From UBA1723 sp045641065 (GTDB lineage: Bacteria; Bacteroidota; Bacteroidia; Bacteroidales; Paludibacteraceae), in assembly GCA_045641065.1 (NCBI GenBank), contig JAZUGF010000110.1:26387-90386 (forward strand): 64,000 nt of DNA. The letters are read 5' to 3'. Both the position numbers and the translations under genes were made by a program. The notes under the pieces are model-generated. The model had not been told where the DNA came from. It did not search any database and saw only the letters and a list, made by a program, of their open reading frames with translations. Below, piece by piece: positions 34,868-42,919 of the stretch (the first letter of the stretch is position 1; each line of letters opens with the position of its first letter).

Positions 34868-35827
34868 ATGAATAAAGCATTAACAAAAACTGATTTCAAG
34901 TTTGCAAATCAGAAGTCCGTTTACAACGGAAAGGTTAGAGACGTTTATAGCATCGGTGATGACTTGCTAGTAATGGTAGCTTCAGACCGTATTTCTGCAT
35001 TCGACGTTATCCTTCCAAAAGGTATTCCTTTCAAGGGCCAGGTGTTGAATCAGATTGCTAAGACATTCTTGGAGGCAACTAAGGATATCTGTCCTAACTG
35101 GTTGTTGGCTACTCCAGATCCAATGGTATCTGTAGGTGTACGTTGCGAGGGATTCCCAGTTGAGATGATCGTTCGCGGTTACTTGTGTGGTAGTGCATGG
35201 AGAGCTTACAAGAGCGGTGTTAGAGAGATATGTGGCGTTAAGTTGCCAGAGGGAATGAAGGAGAACCAGAAGTTCCAAACTCCAATCATCACTCCTACAA
35301 CAAAGGCAGAGATCGGTAAGCACGATGAGGATATCTCTAAGGAGGAAATCATCGCTCAGGGTCTTGTTTCTGCTGAGGATTACGCAGTTCTTGAGAAGTA
35401 TACTTTGGCTTTGTTCCAGAGAGGTACAGAGATCGCAGCTAAGAGAGGTTTGATCCTAGTTGATACTAAGTACGAGTTCGGTAAGCACGACGGTAAGATC
35501 TACTTGATGGATGAGATCCACACTCCAGATTCTTCACGTTACTTCTACGCTGACGGATATGAGCAGAAGTTCAACGCTGGTGAGCCTCAGAAGCAGCTTT
35601 CTAAGGAGTTCGTTCGTGAGTGGTTGATGGACAACGGGTTCCAGGGTAAGGCTGGTCAGCAGGTTCCTGAGATGACAGACGCTATCGTTGAGTCTATCTC
35701 AAACCGTTATATTGAGCTTTACGAGAACATCACTGGAGAGAAGTTCGTAAAGAACACAGATACAGACTCAATTAACGCAAGAATTGAGGCTAACGTTAAG
35801 GAGTGTCTTGCTAAGCTAAGCAAATAA
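34868..35827 (+). CDS. purC: SAICAR synthetase (purine biosynthesis)
   Basis: PurC joins CAIR and aspartate with ATP in purine synthesis. The 319-residue protein is of the longer type found in Bacteroidetes and yeast. It has YNGKVRDVYSIGDDLLVMVA near the start, SDRISAFDVILPKGIPFKG (about 38-56), EMIVRGYLCGSAWRAY (the signature), and LMDEIHTPDSSRYFYAD. A GAG-rich ribosome-binding region (AAGAG) precedes the ATG. It ends the gene run that begins with hisG. Codon use is more uniform here than in nth, suggesting higher expression. Confidence 0.97.
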   Translation: MNKALTKTDFKFANQKSVYNGKVRDVYSIGDDLLVMVASDRISAFDVILPKGIPFKGQVLNQIAKTFLEATKDICPNWLLATPDPMVSVGVRCEGFPVEMIVRGYLCGSAWRAYKSGVREICGVKLPEGMKENQKFQTPIITPTTKAEIGKHDEDISKEEIIAQGLVSAEDYAVLEKYTLALFQRGTEIAAKRGLILVDTKYEFGKHDGKIYLMDEIHTPDSSRYFYADGYEQKFNAGEPQKQLSKEFVREWLMDNGFQGKAGQQVPEMTDAIVESISNRYIELYENITGEKFVKNTDTDSINARIEANVKECLAKLSK

Positions 35828-35853
35828 GGATTATTTCTAGAAATATACTCGTT

Positions 35854-35886
35854 GAGACGTGGCGTTTGTCACGTCTCTTTTTTTGT
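35854..35886 (+). terminator. terminator of the his-nth-purC run (GAGACG palindrome)
   Basis: GAGACGTGGC and GTCACGTCTC pair with one G-U position, followed by eight T. The outer arms match the GAGACG...CGTCTC repeat family seen at 35973, 44106 and 60519. Confidence 0.9.
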
Positions 35887-35972
35887 ATAGGTCAATGAAA
35901 CTTGGATATTTTGTGCTGTAGTTTTGAAACGCACTAAAATTTTCAATTCTCAAGCAGATAACCCGAATCCAA

Positions 35973-35992
35973 AGACGCGAGATCTCGCGTCT
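35973..35992. repeat. 20-bp perfect palindrome (GAGACG family)
   Basis: AGACGCGAGA is followed directly by its reverse complement, with TCTACG after it. It lies between purC and the minus-strand lipoprotein gene. Confidence 0.8.
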
Positions 35993-36006
35993 CTACGACT
36001 TGAAAC

Positions 36007-36042
36007 AAAAAACGACGAGATTTCTCCCGTCGTTTCTTTATG
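36007..36042 (-). terminator. probable terminator of the lipoprotein gene
   Basis: AAAACGACGAGA and TCCCGTCGTTT pair around a short loop (36009-36038). The A-run on the plus strand gives a T-run on the minus strand, 20 bp past the minus-strand stop codon. Confidence 0.65.
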
Positions 36043-36059
36043 TCTTAAAATTCTATTGA

Positions 36060-36470
36060 TTATCTGTAGTAGATGTGATCAACACGGATCCAATTCTTAC
36101 CACCGTCATAACCAACAAATGCAAACTTTACCATAACTTCGTGATCGTATACATTGTGGGCACCAAGTTGAGCTGGAAGAATTCCATCGTTGTCGATTGC
36201 GCAAACAAGACCATAGTAAGGATTCTCTCTCAAAACTACTGCCCAATAGTTGCCTTTCCACTCAAGTCTACCATAGTAGTAGTGGTTGTAGTCATGTTCG
36301 TAACGGTAGTGGTGCTCTGGATCTGAGTAGTAATAGCCATCGTAGTAATAGTAGTGAGTATCATAATAATGATCGTCGTAGTCGTATCCACGGAAATGAT
36401 CGTGGTCGCTAGAACAGCTATTTGCTATCATCGACAGCGCAATAATCAAAAATCCTACTAATTTCTTCAT
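36060..36470 (-). CDS. tyrosine/histidine-rich lipoprotein
   Basis: The protein is 136 residues from the ATG at 36470. An upstream ATG at 36524 precedes a poor start and overlaps the promoter. A lipoprotein signal peptide ends SMIANSC (Cys19). Residues about 20-72 are an extreme low-complexity stretch of Tyr, His and Asp (for example DYDDHYYDTHYYYYDGYYY). A more ordinary beta-rich part follows (about 72-136, LEWKGNYWAVVLRENPYYG and MVKFAFVGYDGGKNWIRVD). The His/Asp-rich stretch could bind metal ions; this is inference. I know no named family. Confidence 0.7.
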   Translation of the reverse strand: MKKLVGFLIIALSMIANSCSSDHDHFRGYDYDDHYYDTHYYYYDGYYYSDPEHHYRYEHDYNHYYYGRLEWKGNYWAVVLRENPYYGLVCAIDNDGILPAQLGAHNVYDHEVMVKFAFVGYDGGKNWIRVDHIYYR

Positions 36471-36510
36471 TATAATTCTAAATCTGTTTTCTTCTATCGT
36501 TTTATTTCTA

Positions 36511-36518
36511 CAAAAATA
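36511..36518 (-). promoter_or_regulatory. Bacteroidetes -7 box (TATTTTTG, minus strand)
   Basis: It lies 41 bp upstream of the start at 36470 and divergent from the cysE promoter. Confidence 0.5.
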
Positions 36519-36547
36519 CAACAAAAATTATGCCAATCAGCAACTTT

Positions 36548-36579
36548 TTTGCAGTTTTCTCCATTATTTTCTACTTTTG
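36548..36579 (+). promoter_or_regulatory. Bacteroidetes-type promoter of cysE
   Basis: TTTG (36548-36551), 20 bp, TACTTTTG (36572-36579). Confidence 0.75.
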
Positions 36580-36603
36580 TATTAGATTTTAATGACTTTC
36601 TTT

Positions 36604-37500
36604 ATGAATAAAGACAACGAAAGATTGCATAAGGTTGTCGACATCTTGTCGGACACTACGTCGGTGGAGAATATGGTGGATTCTTCACGTGAACAGAATC
36701 TACCTTCCTTATCGTCGCTAAAGAAGATTGTGAAGCTGACAAAAAGCGTGGTCTTTCCAGGTTATTTTGATGCAGAGCCAGTAGGGGAGGGAATGCGTAA
36801 GTTCAGCATTGGTGTCGCGATTGATAATCTATATAGCGAATTGAAAACTCAGATCAGCTCAGGATTGGAGTTTGATCCAAATATCTCAGCAACAGAGGCT
36901 CAGAAGATGGCTCCTGGCATTGCGATGGATTTCATCGAGCAGATTCCAGAAATCAAGCGTCTTCTTTATACTGACGTAAATGCGATGTTTGATAACGACC
37001 CCGCTGTGGTAAGCCACGGAGAGGTGATTCTATGTTATCCAGTTCTTCAGGCTATGAGTAATTACCGTATCGCACACTGTTTGCTTAAGTTGGGTGTGCC
37101 TATCATCCCACGTATTATTTCTGAGATGGCTCATTCACGCACAGGAATCGATATTCATCCAGGTGCACAGATTGGAGAGTATTTCAGTATTGACCATGGT
37201 ACAGGTGTTGTGATTGGTGAGACATGTATTATCGGAAACCACGTCAATCTATATCAGGGTGTGACTTTAGGTGCTAAAAACTTTACTCTTGATGAGAACG
37301 GTCATCCGATGAATCTTCCACGTCACCCGATTATAGAGGATAATGTGACTATTTATTCAAATGCATCAGTTCTAGGAAGGATCACAATTGGTCATGATTC
37401 TATTATTGGTGGTAATGTTTGGATCACGCATGATGTGCCTCCATTCTCAAAAATCTCGCAGGGTAAGCTAAATGATGCACCGTCGCAAAAAAATGTTTGA
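36604..37500 (+). CDS. cysE: serine O-acetyltransferase
   Basis: CysE acetylates L-serine with acetyl-CoA in the first committed step of cysteine synthesis. From the ATG at 36604 it has 298 residues; an ATG at 36592 would add four. An N-terminal helical domain (about 1-165) contains EILCYPVLQAMSNYRIAHCL... and is followed by a left-handed beta-helix. Its hexapeptide repeats read DIHPGAQIGEYFSIDHGTGV, VIGETCIIGNHVNLYQGVTL and NVTIYSNASVLGRITIG. The HDH-type catalytic His lies in SIDHGTG. Its length is on the long side for the family. It has its own promoter. Confidence 0.93.
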   Translation: MNKDNERLHKVVDILSDTTSVENMVDSSREQNLPSLSSLKKIVKLTKSVVFPGYFDAEPVGEGMRKFSIGVAIDNLYSELKTQISSGLEFDPNISATEAQKMAPGIAMDFIEQIPEIKRLLYTDVNAMFDNDPAVVSHGEVILCYPVLQAMSNYRIAHCLLKLGVPIIPRIISEMAHSRTGIDIHPGAQIGEYFSIDHGTGVVIGETCIIGNHVNLYQGVTLGAKNFTLDENGHPMNLPRHPIIEDNVTIYSNASVLGRITIGHDSIIGGNVWITHDVPPFSKISQGKLNDAPSQKNV

Positions 37501-37515
37501 TTTTTTGCGTTTAAT

Positions 37516-37546
37516 TTTGCATAGACGGGATTAATTGCTACTTTTG
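37516..37546 (+). promoter_or_regulatory. Bacteroidetes-type promoter of rpoD
   Basis: TTTG (37516-37519), 19 bp, TACTTTTG (37539-37546). It closely fits the consensus that the RpoD it drives is expected to read. Confidence 0.8.
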
Positions 37547-37586
37547 CACGAATTTTGTAAATAAAATAGTCTAATAGTCTATATTT

Positions 37587-38447
37587 ATGAGGCAGTTAAA
37601 GATTACCAAGTCAATTACCAACAGAGAAAGTGCATCACTTGACAAGTACTTGCAGGAGATCGGACGTGAGCCATTGGTTTCAGTGGAGGAAGAAGTAGAT
37701 CTAGCACAGAGAATCCGTCAGGGAGATGAGCGAGCTTTGGACAAGTTGGTCCGTGCGAATTTGCGATTTGTAGTGTCTGTGTCAAAGCAGTACCAGAATC
37801 AAGGTTTGAGTTTGCCGGATTTGATCAACGAGGGTAACTTGGGATTGATCAAGGCTGCTGAGAAATTTGATGAGACTCGTGGATTCAAATTCATTTCATA
37901 CGCAGTGTGGTGGATCCGTCAGAGTATTTTGCAGGCTTTGGCTGAGCAGTCACGTATCGTACGTTTGCCTTTGAATCAGGTTGGTTCATTGAACAAGATC
38001 AACAAGGCATTCTCTGCATTCGAGCAGAAGTACGAGCGTAAGCCATCCGCAGAGGAGTTGGCACGTGAGCTTGATATGCCAGAGGATAAGGTTGCAGATA
38101 CATTGAAGGTGTCTGGCCGAAGCACTTCTATCGATGCACCATTTGCAGAGGGTGAGGATAACAGTTTGCTAGATGTCCTTCCAAACGCAGATTCTCCAGT
38201 TGCTGACCGTTCTTTGATCAACGAGTCATTGTCGAAGGAGATCGACCGTGCATTGGATACATTGACAGAGCGTGAGAGCGAGATCATCAAGATGTTCTTT
38301 GGTATCGGATGTCAGGAGATGACTCTTGAGGAGATCGGAGAGCAGTTCGGTCTTACTCGTGAGCGTGTACGTCAGATCAAGGAGAAGGCTATCCGTCGCC
38401 TACGTCAGAATTCACGTAGCAAACTTTTGAAGGGTTACCTAGGTTAA
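37587..38447 (+). CDS. rpoD: primary sigma factor RpoD (short Bacteroidetes form)
   Basis: The 286-residue sigma-70 factor lacks region 1.1, as is usual in Bacteroidetes. Region 1.2 is DKYLQEIGREPLVSVEEEVD (about 19-38). Region 2 has RANLRFVVSVSKQYQNQGLS, INEGNLGLIKAAEKFDETRG and WWIRQSILQALAEQSRIVRL (region 2.4, -10 contact). Region 3 follows, and region 4.2 is MTLEEIGEQFGLTRERVRQI. The sequence matches the housekeeping factor of Bacteroides closely. The second copy at 40320 differs at many places. Confidence 0.95.
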   Translation: MRQLKITKSITNRESASLDKYLQEIGREPLVSVEEEVDLAQRIRQGDERALDKLVRANLRFVVSVSKQYQNQGLSLPDLINEGNLGLIKAAEKFDETRGFKFISYAVWWIRQSILQALAEQSRIVRLPLNQVGSLNKINKAFSAFEQKYERKPSAEELARELDMPEDKVADTLKVSGRSTSIDAPFAEGEDNSLLDVLPNADSPVADRSLINESLSKEIDRALDTLTERESEIIKMFFGIGCQEMTLEEIGEQFGLTRERVRQIKEKAIRRLRQNSRSKLLKGYLG

Positions 38448-38474
38448 CGAAAACGTTAACAAAACGAAAATATC

Positions 38475-38507
38475 AGCGGAATCTTGCTTTGCAGGGTTCC
38501 GCTTTTT
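38475..38507 (+). terminator. terminator of rpoD
   Basis: AGCGGAATC and GGTTCCGCT pair across about 10 nt, followed by five T. A nearly identical hairpin follows the second sigma gene (41220-41251). Confidence 0.9.
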
Positions 38508-38714
38508 AGTTGATAGTTAAGGATTGAGGAATTGATTAGCAATTACTTTGAGGGAATTTATAAAAGTAAAGTATTGATATTTAATGTCTTGTCATATAAT
38601 ATTAAAATATGGTTTTAATTATTTGTTAGTTAATGATAAAATTCGCATATTTGTATTAGTAACGGTGTTGGAATTAGAATTTTTTTAAACATAAACACAT
38701 ATAATTTATTTATA

Positions 38715-39140
38715 ATGAGAATGAAAAGGTTTTTTTGTATAGTTGTGATGTCGGCAATGTGGAGTTTTGCCTCTGCAGGTTCGATTGTGGCCATTTCATC
38801 GGATGGTGCAGAGGATTCTTATACCATATCTTCTGTTAGAAGTATTAAGTTCGCTCCGGAAAACTCAGACGACAAAGGTTATAGGACAATTCTATTCGGA
38901 GCTAAGTCGGGATTGAACGAAATTGATAGTGACCAATCTTTCATATTTGTTTATCCAAATCCTGTGAGTGATTATATTCAGATTTCTGGTGTGGATGAAG
39001 ATGCTGAGGTTCTAATTTTTGACATGAATGGCAATGTTGTTTCTCGTACTCATGGCAAAAGAGTGGATGTTAGTGAAATGAACAACGGCAACTATATCCT
39101 GAATGTAAACGGGAATTCTGTGAAGTTTATAAAAAAATAA
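38715..39140 (+). CDS. small secreted protein with T9SS sorting domain
   Basis: The 141-residue protein has a signal peptide (ending WSFASAG) and a short segment SIVAISSDGAEDSYTISSVR-SIKF. It then carries a C-terminal type A sorting domain (about 73-141: FVYPNPVSDYIQIS, DMNGNVVSRTHGKR and a final NGNYILNVNGNSVKFIKK). It consists of little more than the export tag. The segment before the tag has the pattern hydrophobic-strand, DG, SY, I-SIKF that also starts the next gene's protein. T9SS would place it at the surface. Function unknown. Confidence 0.8.
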   Translation: MRMKRFFCIVVMSAMWSFASAGSIVAISSDGAEDSYTISSVRSIKFAPENSDDKGYRTILFGAKSGLNEIDSDQSFIFVYPNPVSDYIQISGVDEDAEVLIFDMNGNVVSRTHGKRVDVSEMNNGNYILNVNGNSVKFIKK

Positions 39141-39164
39141 TGTAAAAATTAATTTAGAAAAGCC

Positions 39165-40055
39165 ATGAAAAAAGTTTTAATTTCAGTTGCAGCATCTCTT
39201 GCAACACTTTCAACAATTACTGCAGATCAGTTCTATGTTATTTTGAAGGACGGTTCTGCAGAGAGTTACCAGACAGACAAGATAGATAGCCTTTCTTTTG
39301 ATGAGCCACAGGGTGCAAAAGTATTGGGATTGAGTGACCTTGAGGCAAGAATAATCCTTTTGGAAAAGGAATTGGCTTCTTTGAAGGAGAAGTGTAATTG
39401 TTCTTCTGATACTACTCCAATAGGAGAAATAACTCCATCAATAAATATTTGGAACAGTGAAGATTCTGTGACTGTCAAACTTGCAGATTTGCAAGAGATT
39501 GGTCTTACAACAGACACACTTGTTGATTTGGGATTGAGTGTTAAGTGGGCAAATTTCAATCTTGGAGCTTCGAATTGTTATGAGAATGGCGATTATCATA
39601 GATTCCTTGGAACCGCTTTTTACGAAATTTCGATCAGCGAATTGCAGAAAAAAGGTATTATAAATGCTGATTCCTTACTAACGAAAGATTATGATATGGC
39701 TACAATAGCCTGGGGAGCAAAGTATAGAATGCCTTCGATTAAAGAGATGTATGAACTTAGAGAAAATACTGAGTCTAAATGGCTTGTTATTGAGATGCCT
39801 GATGGTAGTAATGTAAAAGGACGTATAGCTAAAAGCAAAAAAAATGGCAAGTCTGTATTCTTCCCTGCCTGTGGTGTTGATTTCGGATCCAATGGACACT
39901 CTGTAGATATTGGCATAGTTGGCTATTACTGGACTGCATCTGCAAGTGGCGACGGCATATGCGGTAAGTGCATGTACGTAGATCCTGAGAAATTTGTTAC
40001 TACCTACTTTATGTACAACGATGGTATGGCTGTTCGTCCAGTCTCAAATTATTAA
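39165..40055 (+). CDS. secreted Fib_succ_major-type (DUF1566-like) protein
   Basis: The 296-residue protein has a signal peptide (about 1-21), then FYVILKDGSAESYQTDKIDS (motif shared with the preceding protein). A short coiled coil with two cysteines follows (about 58-82, LEKELASLKEKCNC). From about 120 on it is a C-type-lectin-like domain common in Bacteroidales: VDLGLSVKWANFNLGASNCY, WGAKYRMPSIKEMYELRENT, FFPACGVDF, YYWTASASGDG and a final GMAVRPVS. It probably acts at the surface or in the periplasm; the ligand is unknown. It lies 24 bp after the preceding gene, so the two form a unit. Confidence 0.8.
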   Translation: MKKVLISVAASLATLSTITADQFYVILKDGSAESYQTDKIDSLSFDEPQGAKVLGLSDLEARIILLEKELASLKEKCNCSSDTTPIGEITPSINIWNSEDSVTVKLADLQEIGLTTDTLVDLGLSVKWANFNLGASNCYENGDYHRFLGTAFYEISISELQKKGIINADSLLTKDYDMATIAWGAKYRMPSIKEMYELRENTESKWLVIEMPDGSNVKGRIAKSKKNGKSVFFPACGVDFGSNGHSVDIGIVGYYWTASASGDGICGKCMYVDPEKFVTTYFMYNDGMAVRPVSNY

Positions 40056-40165
40056 TTGCTGAATAGAGATTAAATTCAATCTCTCCATTTTTTTCAAATC
40101 CTTTTGGTGTGTAGAATTTGCACAAAATTGGGTTGTGTTTTGGGAGTGAGAATTTAAGGAAAATA

Positions 40166-40206
40166 GATGCATAGAGATATTCTTTTTTCTCTATGCATCT
40201 TTTTTT
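40166..40206 (+). terminator. rho-independent terminator
   Basis: GATGCATAGAG and CTCTATGCATC form an 11-bp perfect stem, followed by seven T. Confidence 0.95.
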
Positions 40207-40319
40207 ATTAGCTCAATTTTCGCTAGTGTTTTTATTTCAGAATTTTTTGCAATGAATATGTAACAACTGCAACAAGTCTCCTACTATTGTGTGAATTAAT
40301 AATCTAATCCGTTTTGTTT

Positions 40320-41180
40320 ATGAGGCAATTAAAAGTCACACAGTCAATCACACAGAGAACACTAACCATTGACAAGTATTTGCAGGAGATCGGTCGTGAA
40401 CCATTGATATCGGTGGATGAGGAGGTTGATCTAGCTCAGAGAATTCATCAGGGTGATAGTCGTGCTTTGGATAAATTGGTCCGTGCGAATTTGCGTTTTG
40501 TGGTAACAGTTGCAAAGCAGTATCAGAATCAAGGCTTGAGTTTGGAGGACTTGATTAACGAGGGAAACATTGGTTTGATCATAGCAGCACAAAAGTTTGA
40601 CGAGACTCGTGGATTTAAGTTCATCTCCTTCGCAGTTTGGTGGATTCGTCAACGTATCATGCAAGCTGTGAATGAACAATCACGTATCGTACGTCTGCCT
40701 TTGAATCAGGTTGGTTCGGTGAATAAGGTCAACAAAGCAATCTGCACTTTTATTCAGAAGTACGAGAGAAACCCATCAGCGGAGGAGTTGGCAGACGAAA
40801 TGGGAATGCAGGTGGAGAAGGTTGAGACTGCTATGAGGCATTCTGCAAGTCGAAGTATGTCAATTGATGCTCCTTTTTCAGACGATGACGAAAACAGTTT
40901 GCTTGATCTCCTTCCCAACACAGATTCTCCGGTAACTGATCATTCTTTGGAAGGAGAGTCGTTGTCAACAGAGATTGACCGTGCATTGTCTACTTTGTCT
41001 GACCGTGAGGGCGAAATCATCAAGATGTTCTTCGGTATTGGAGGTCACGAGATGACGTTGGAGGAGATTGGAGATCAGTTTGGATTGACTCGTGAGCGTG
41101 TACGTCAGATCAAGGAGAAGGCAATACGTCGTTTGCGTAGTGAAGCACGCAGTGGAATGTTAAGAAGCTACTTGGGGTGA
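40320..41180 (+). CDS. second RpoD-type sigma factor
   Basis: The 286-residue protein is a paralogue of RpoD at 37587, clearly homologous over its whole length. Regions 2.4 (WWIRQRIMQAVNEQSRIVRL) and 4.2 (MTLEEIGDQFGLTRERVRQI) are almost the same, so it should read similar promoters. Most differences lie at the N-terminus, in region 3 (about 138-185) and at the C-terminal end (RSEARSGMLRSYLG). Only a poor promoter box (TACTATTG, 40282-40289) lies upstream. The start at 40320 is preferred because it aligns with the paralogue. Confidence 0.92.
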   Translation: MRQLKVTQSITQRTLTIDKYLQEIGREPLISVDEEVDLAQRIHQGDSRALDKLVRANLRFVVTVAKQYQNQGLSLEDLINEGNIGLIIAAQKFDETRGFKFISFAVWWIRQRIMQAVNEQSRIVRLPLNQVGSVNKVNKAICTFIQKYERNPSAEELADEMGMQVEKVETAMRHSASRSMSIDAPFSDDDENSLLDLLPNTDSPVTDHSLEGESLSTEIDRALSTLSDREGEIIKMFFGIGGHEMTLEEIGDQFGLTRERVRQIKEKAIRRLRSEARSGMLRSYLG

Positions 41181-41219
41181 TAAATACGTTGACGATAACG
41201 TTGACGTTGACAAAACATC

Positions 41220-41251
41220 AGCGGAATCTTGCTTTGCATGGTTCCGCTTTT
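41220..41251 (+). terminator. terminator of the second sigma gene
   Basis: AGCGGAATC and GGTTCCGCT pair as in the rpoD terminator, with only one changed loop base and the same following TAGTTGATAG. Confidence 0.9.
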
Positions 41252-41311
41252 AGTTGATAGCTCAATTTGTCATAATTACGAATTATGAATTAAGAATTAC
41301 GAATTATTTCC

Positions 41312-41319
41312 TACTTTTG
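41312..41319 (+). promoter_or_regulatory. Bacteroidetes -7 box (TACTTTTG)
   Basis: It lies 22 bp before the oxidoreductase ATG at 41342. AATTACGAATTATGA-type repeats (41274-41306) lie just upstream. Confidence 0.6.
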
Positions 41320-41341
41320 CATAAATAGATTTCAATTCATT

Positions 41342-42919
41342 ATGTTCTACGACAATATACAGTTGGTGGTGTTGCCAAAGCAGGCAGCTAAGGAGGATTT
41401 GTTACGTGCGGAAGTTGCCAAGAAACTTGGTGTGCGTCCCGACAGAGTGCGTCAGGTACGCGTTATACGTAAGAGTATAGATGCACGTTCAAAAGTGCAG
41501 GTGAAGATCAACCTTACTGTGCAGGCTTTCACAGACAGGACTGTGGCAAAACCAATTGAGTATCCATTCAAGTATGGTGACGTGAAGAATGACGAGAAAA
41601 TCGTTATCGTAGGTGCAGGTCCTGCTGGTCTGTTCGCTGCATTGCGTCTTATAGAACTTGGTTATTGTCCAGTTGTGTTGGAGCGAGGAAAGGCTGTGTC
41701 GGATAGAAAGGTCGACGTGGCTCAACTATGCCGTAACAATGGATTGAATGAGGAATCTAACTACTGTTTTGGTGAGGGTGGTGCTGGTACATTCTCAGAT
41801 GGAAAACTGTTTACTCGTAGCAAGAAAAAGGGAGACAGTGAGCGAATCCTTCAGGTGTTCCACTATCACGGTGCTCAGGATTCTATCCTTTATGAGGCTC
41901 ATCCACATATTGGAACTGATCGTCTTCCAGAGGTGATCAAGAAGATGCGTAAGACTATTCTTGATTGTGGTGGTGAGATTCATTTCGAGACTAAGGTTGC
42001 TCACTTGATTATTGAGAACGATACAATCAAAGGTGTTGTCGCTTCCGATGGCACAGAATATAAGAGTAGAGCAGTGGTGCTTGCCACAGGTCACTCGGCA
42101 AGAGATATCTATCAGATGCTTCACAACGAGGGTGTCGCGCTAGAAGCAAAAGGTTTTGCGATGGGAGTACGTGTAGAGCACAAGCAGGCGTTGATTGACA
42201 AGATTCAGTATCACGCTGCTGAACGTGGACCTTATCTTCCTGCAGCAGAATATTCATTCGTAACTCAGGTCGACGGTAGAGGTGTCTACACATTTTGTAT
42301 GTGTCCAGGTGGATTCGTAGTTCCAGCGTCTACTTATAAAGGCGAGACTGTTGTCAACGGAATGTCGTCGTCAGGACGTAACTCACCATATGCTAATTCC
42401 GCAGTTGTTGTTGAGATCAGAGTTGAGGATTTACCAGAGTTGATGCCAGACTATGAGCGGTTTGGTGTGCTTGCAGGATTGGAATTCCAGAAACGATACG
42501 AGCAGATGGCATTTGCCAATTCGGGAGGTGGAAATAAAGCACCATGCCAGAAACTATATGACTTCGTTAAAGGAAGATTGAGTTTTGAACTTCCAGAAGT
42601 TTCATATTTGCCAGGCGTAACGTCTTCCCCAATCCATTTCTGGATGCCTGATTTCATCTCAAAGAGATTGCGTGCAGGATTTGTTGAGTTTGACAATAAA
42701 CGCAAAGGATTCTTGACTAACGACGCAGTTATTATCGGAGTTGAGAGCCGTACGTCGTCGCCAGTACGTATTCCAAGAGATCAGGAGACGATGCAGCATA
42801 TCCAGATTAAGGGACTTTACCCAGCAGGAGAGGGTGCTGGATATGCAGGTGGAATCACAAGTTCTGCAGTGGACGGAGACAATGTTGCTGTGAAGATTTC
42901 AGAATGGCTAAAAAATTAA
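41342..42919 (+). CDS. FAD-dependent oxidoreductase (COG2509 type)
   Basis: The 525-residue protein has an N-terminal alpha/beta domain (about 1-75, LVVLPKQAAKEDLLRAEVAK) that is typical of this group. A Rossmann FAD site follows (IVIVGAGPAGLFAALRLIEL, glycines at 91-96), then VVLERGKAVSDRKVDVAQL, the glycine-rich GEGGAGTFSDGKLFTRSKKK, and ATGHSARDIYQML. The C-terminal FAD signature reads GLYPAGEGAGYAGGITSSAV-DG. The group is widespread and lacks an assigned substrate. Its end overlaps the radical SAM gene by 16 bases, so the two are co-translated. Confidence 0.9.
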   Translation: MFYDNIQLVVLPKQAAKEDLLRAEVAKKLGVRPDRVRQVRVIRKSIDARSKVQVKINLTVQAFTDRTVAKPIEYPFKYGDVKNDEKIVIVGAGPAGLFAALRLIELGYCPVVLERGKAVSDRKVDVAQLCRNNGLNEESNYCFGEGGAGTFSDGKLFTRSKKKGDSERILQVFHYHGAQDSILYEAHPHIGTDRLPEVIKKMRKTILDCGGEIHFETKVAHLIIENDTIKGVVASDGTEYKSRAVVLATGHSARDIYQMLHNEGVALEAKGFAMGVRVEHKQALIDKIQYHAAERGPYLPAAEYSFVTQVDGRGVYTFCMCPGGFVVPASTYKGETVVNGMSSSGRNSPYANSAVVVEIRVEDLPELMPDYERFGVLAGLEFQKRYEQMAFANSGGGNKAPCQKLYDFVKGRLSFELPEVSYLPGVTSSPIHFWMPDFISKRLRAGFVEFDNKRKGFLTNDAVIIGVESRTSSPVRIPRDQETMQHIQIKGLYPAGEGAGYAGGITSSAVDGDNVAVKISEWLKN

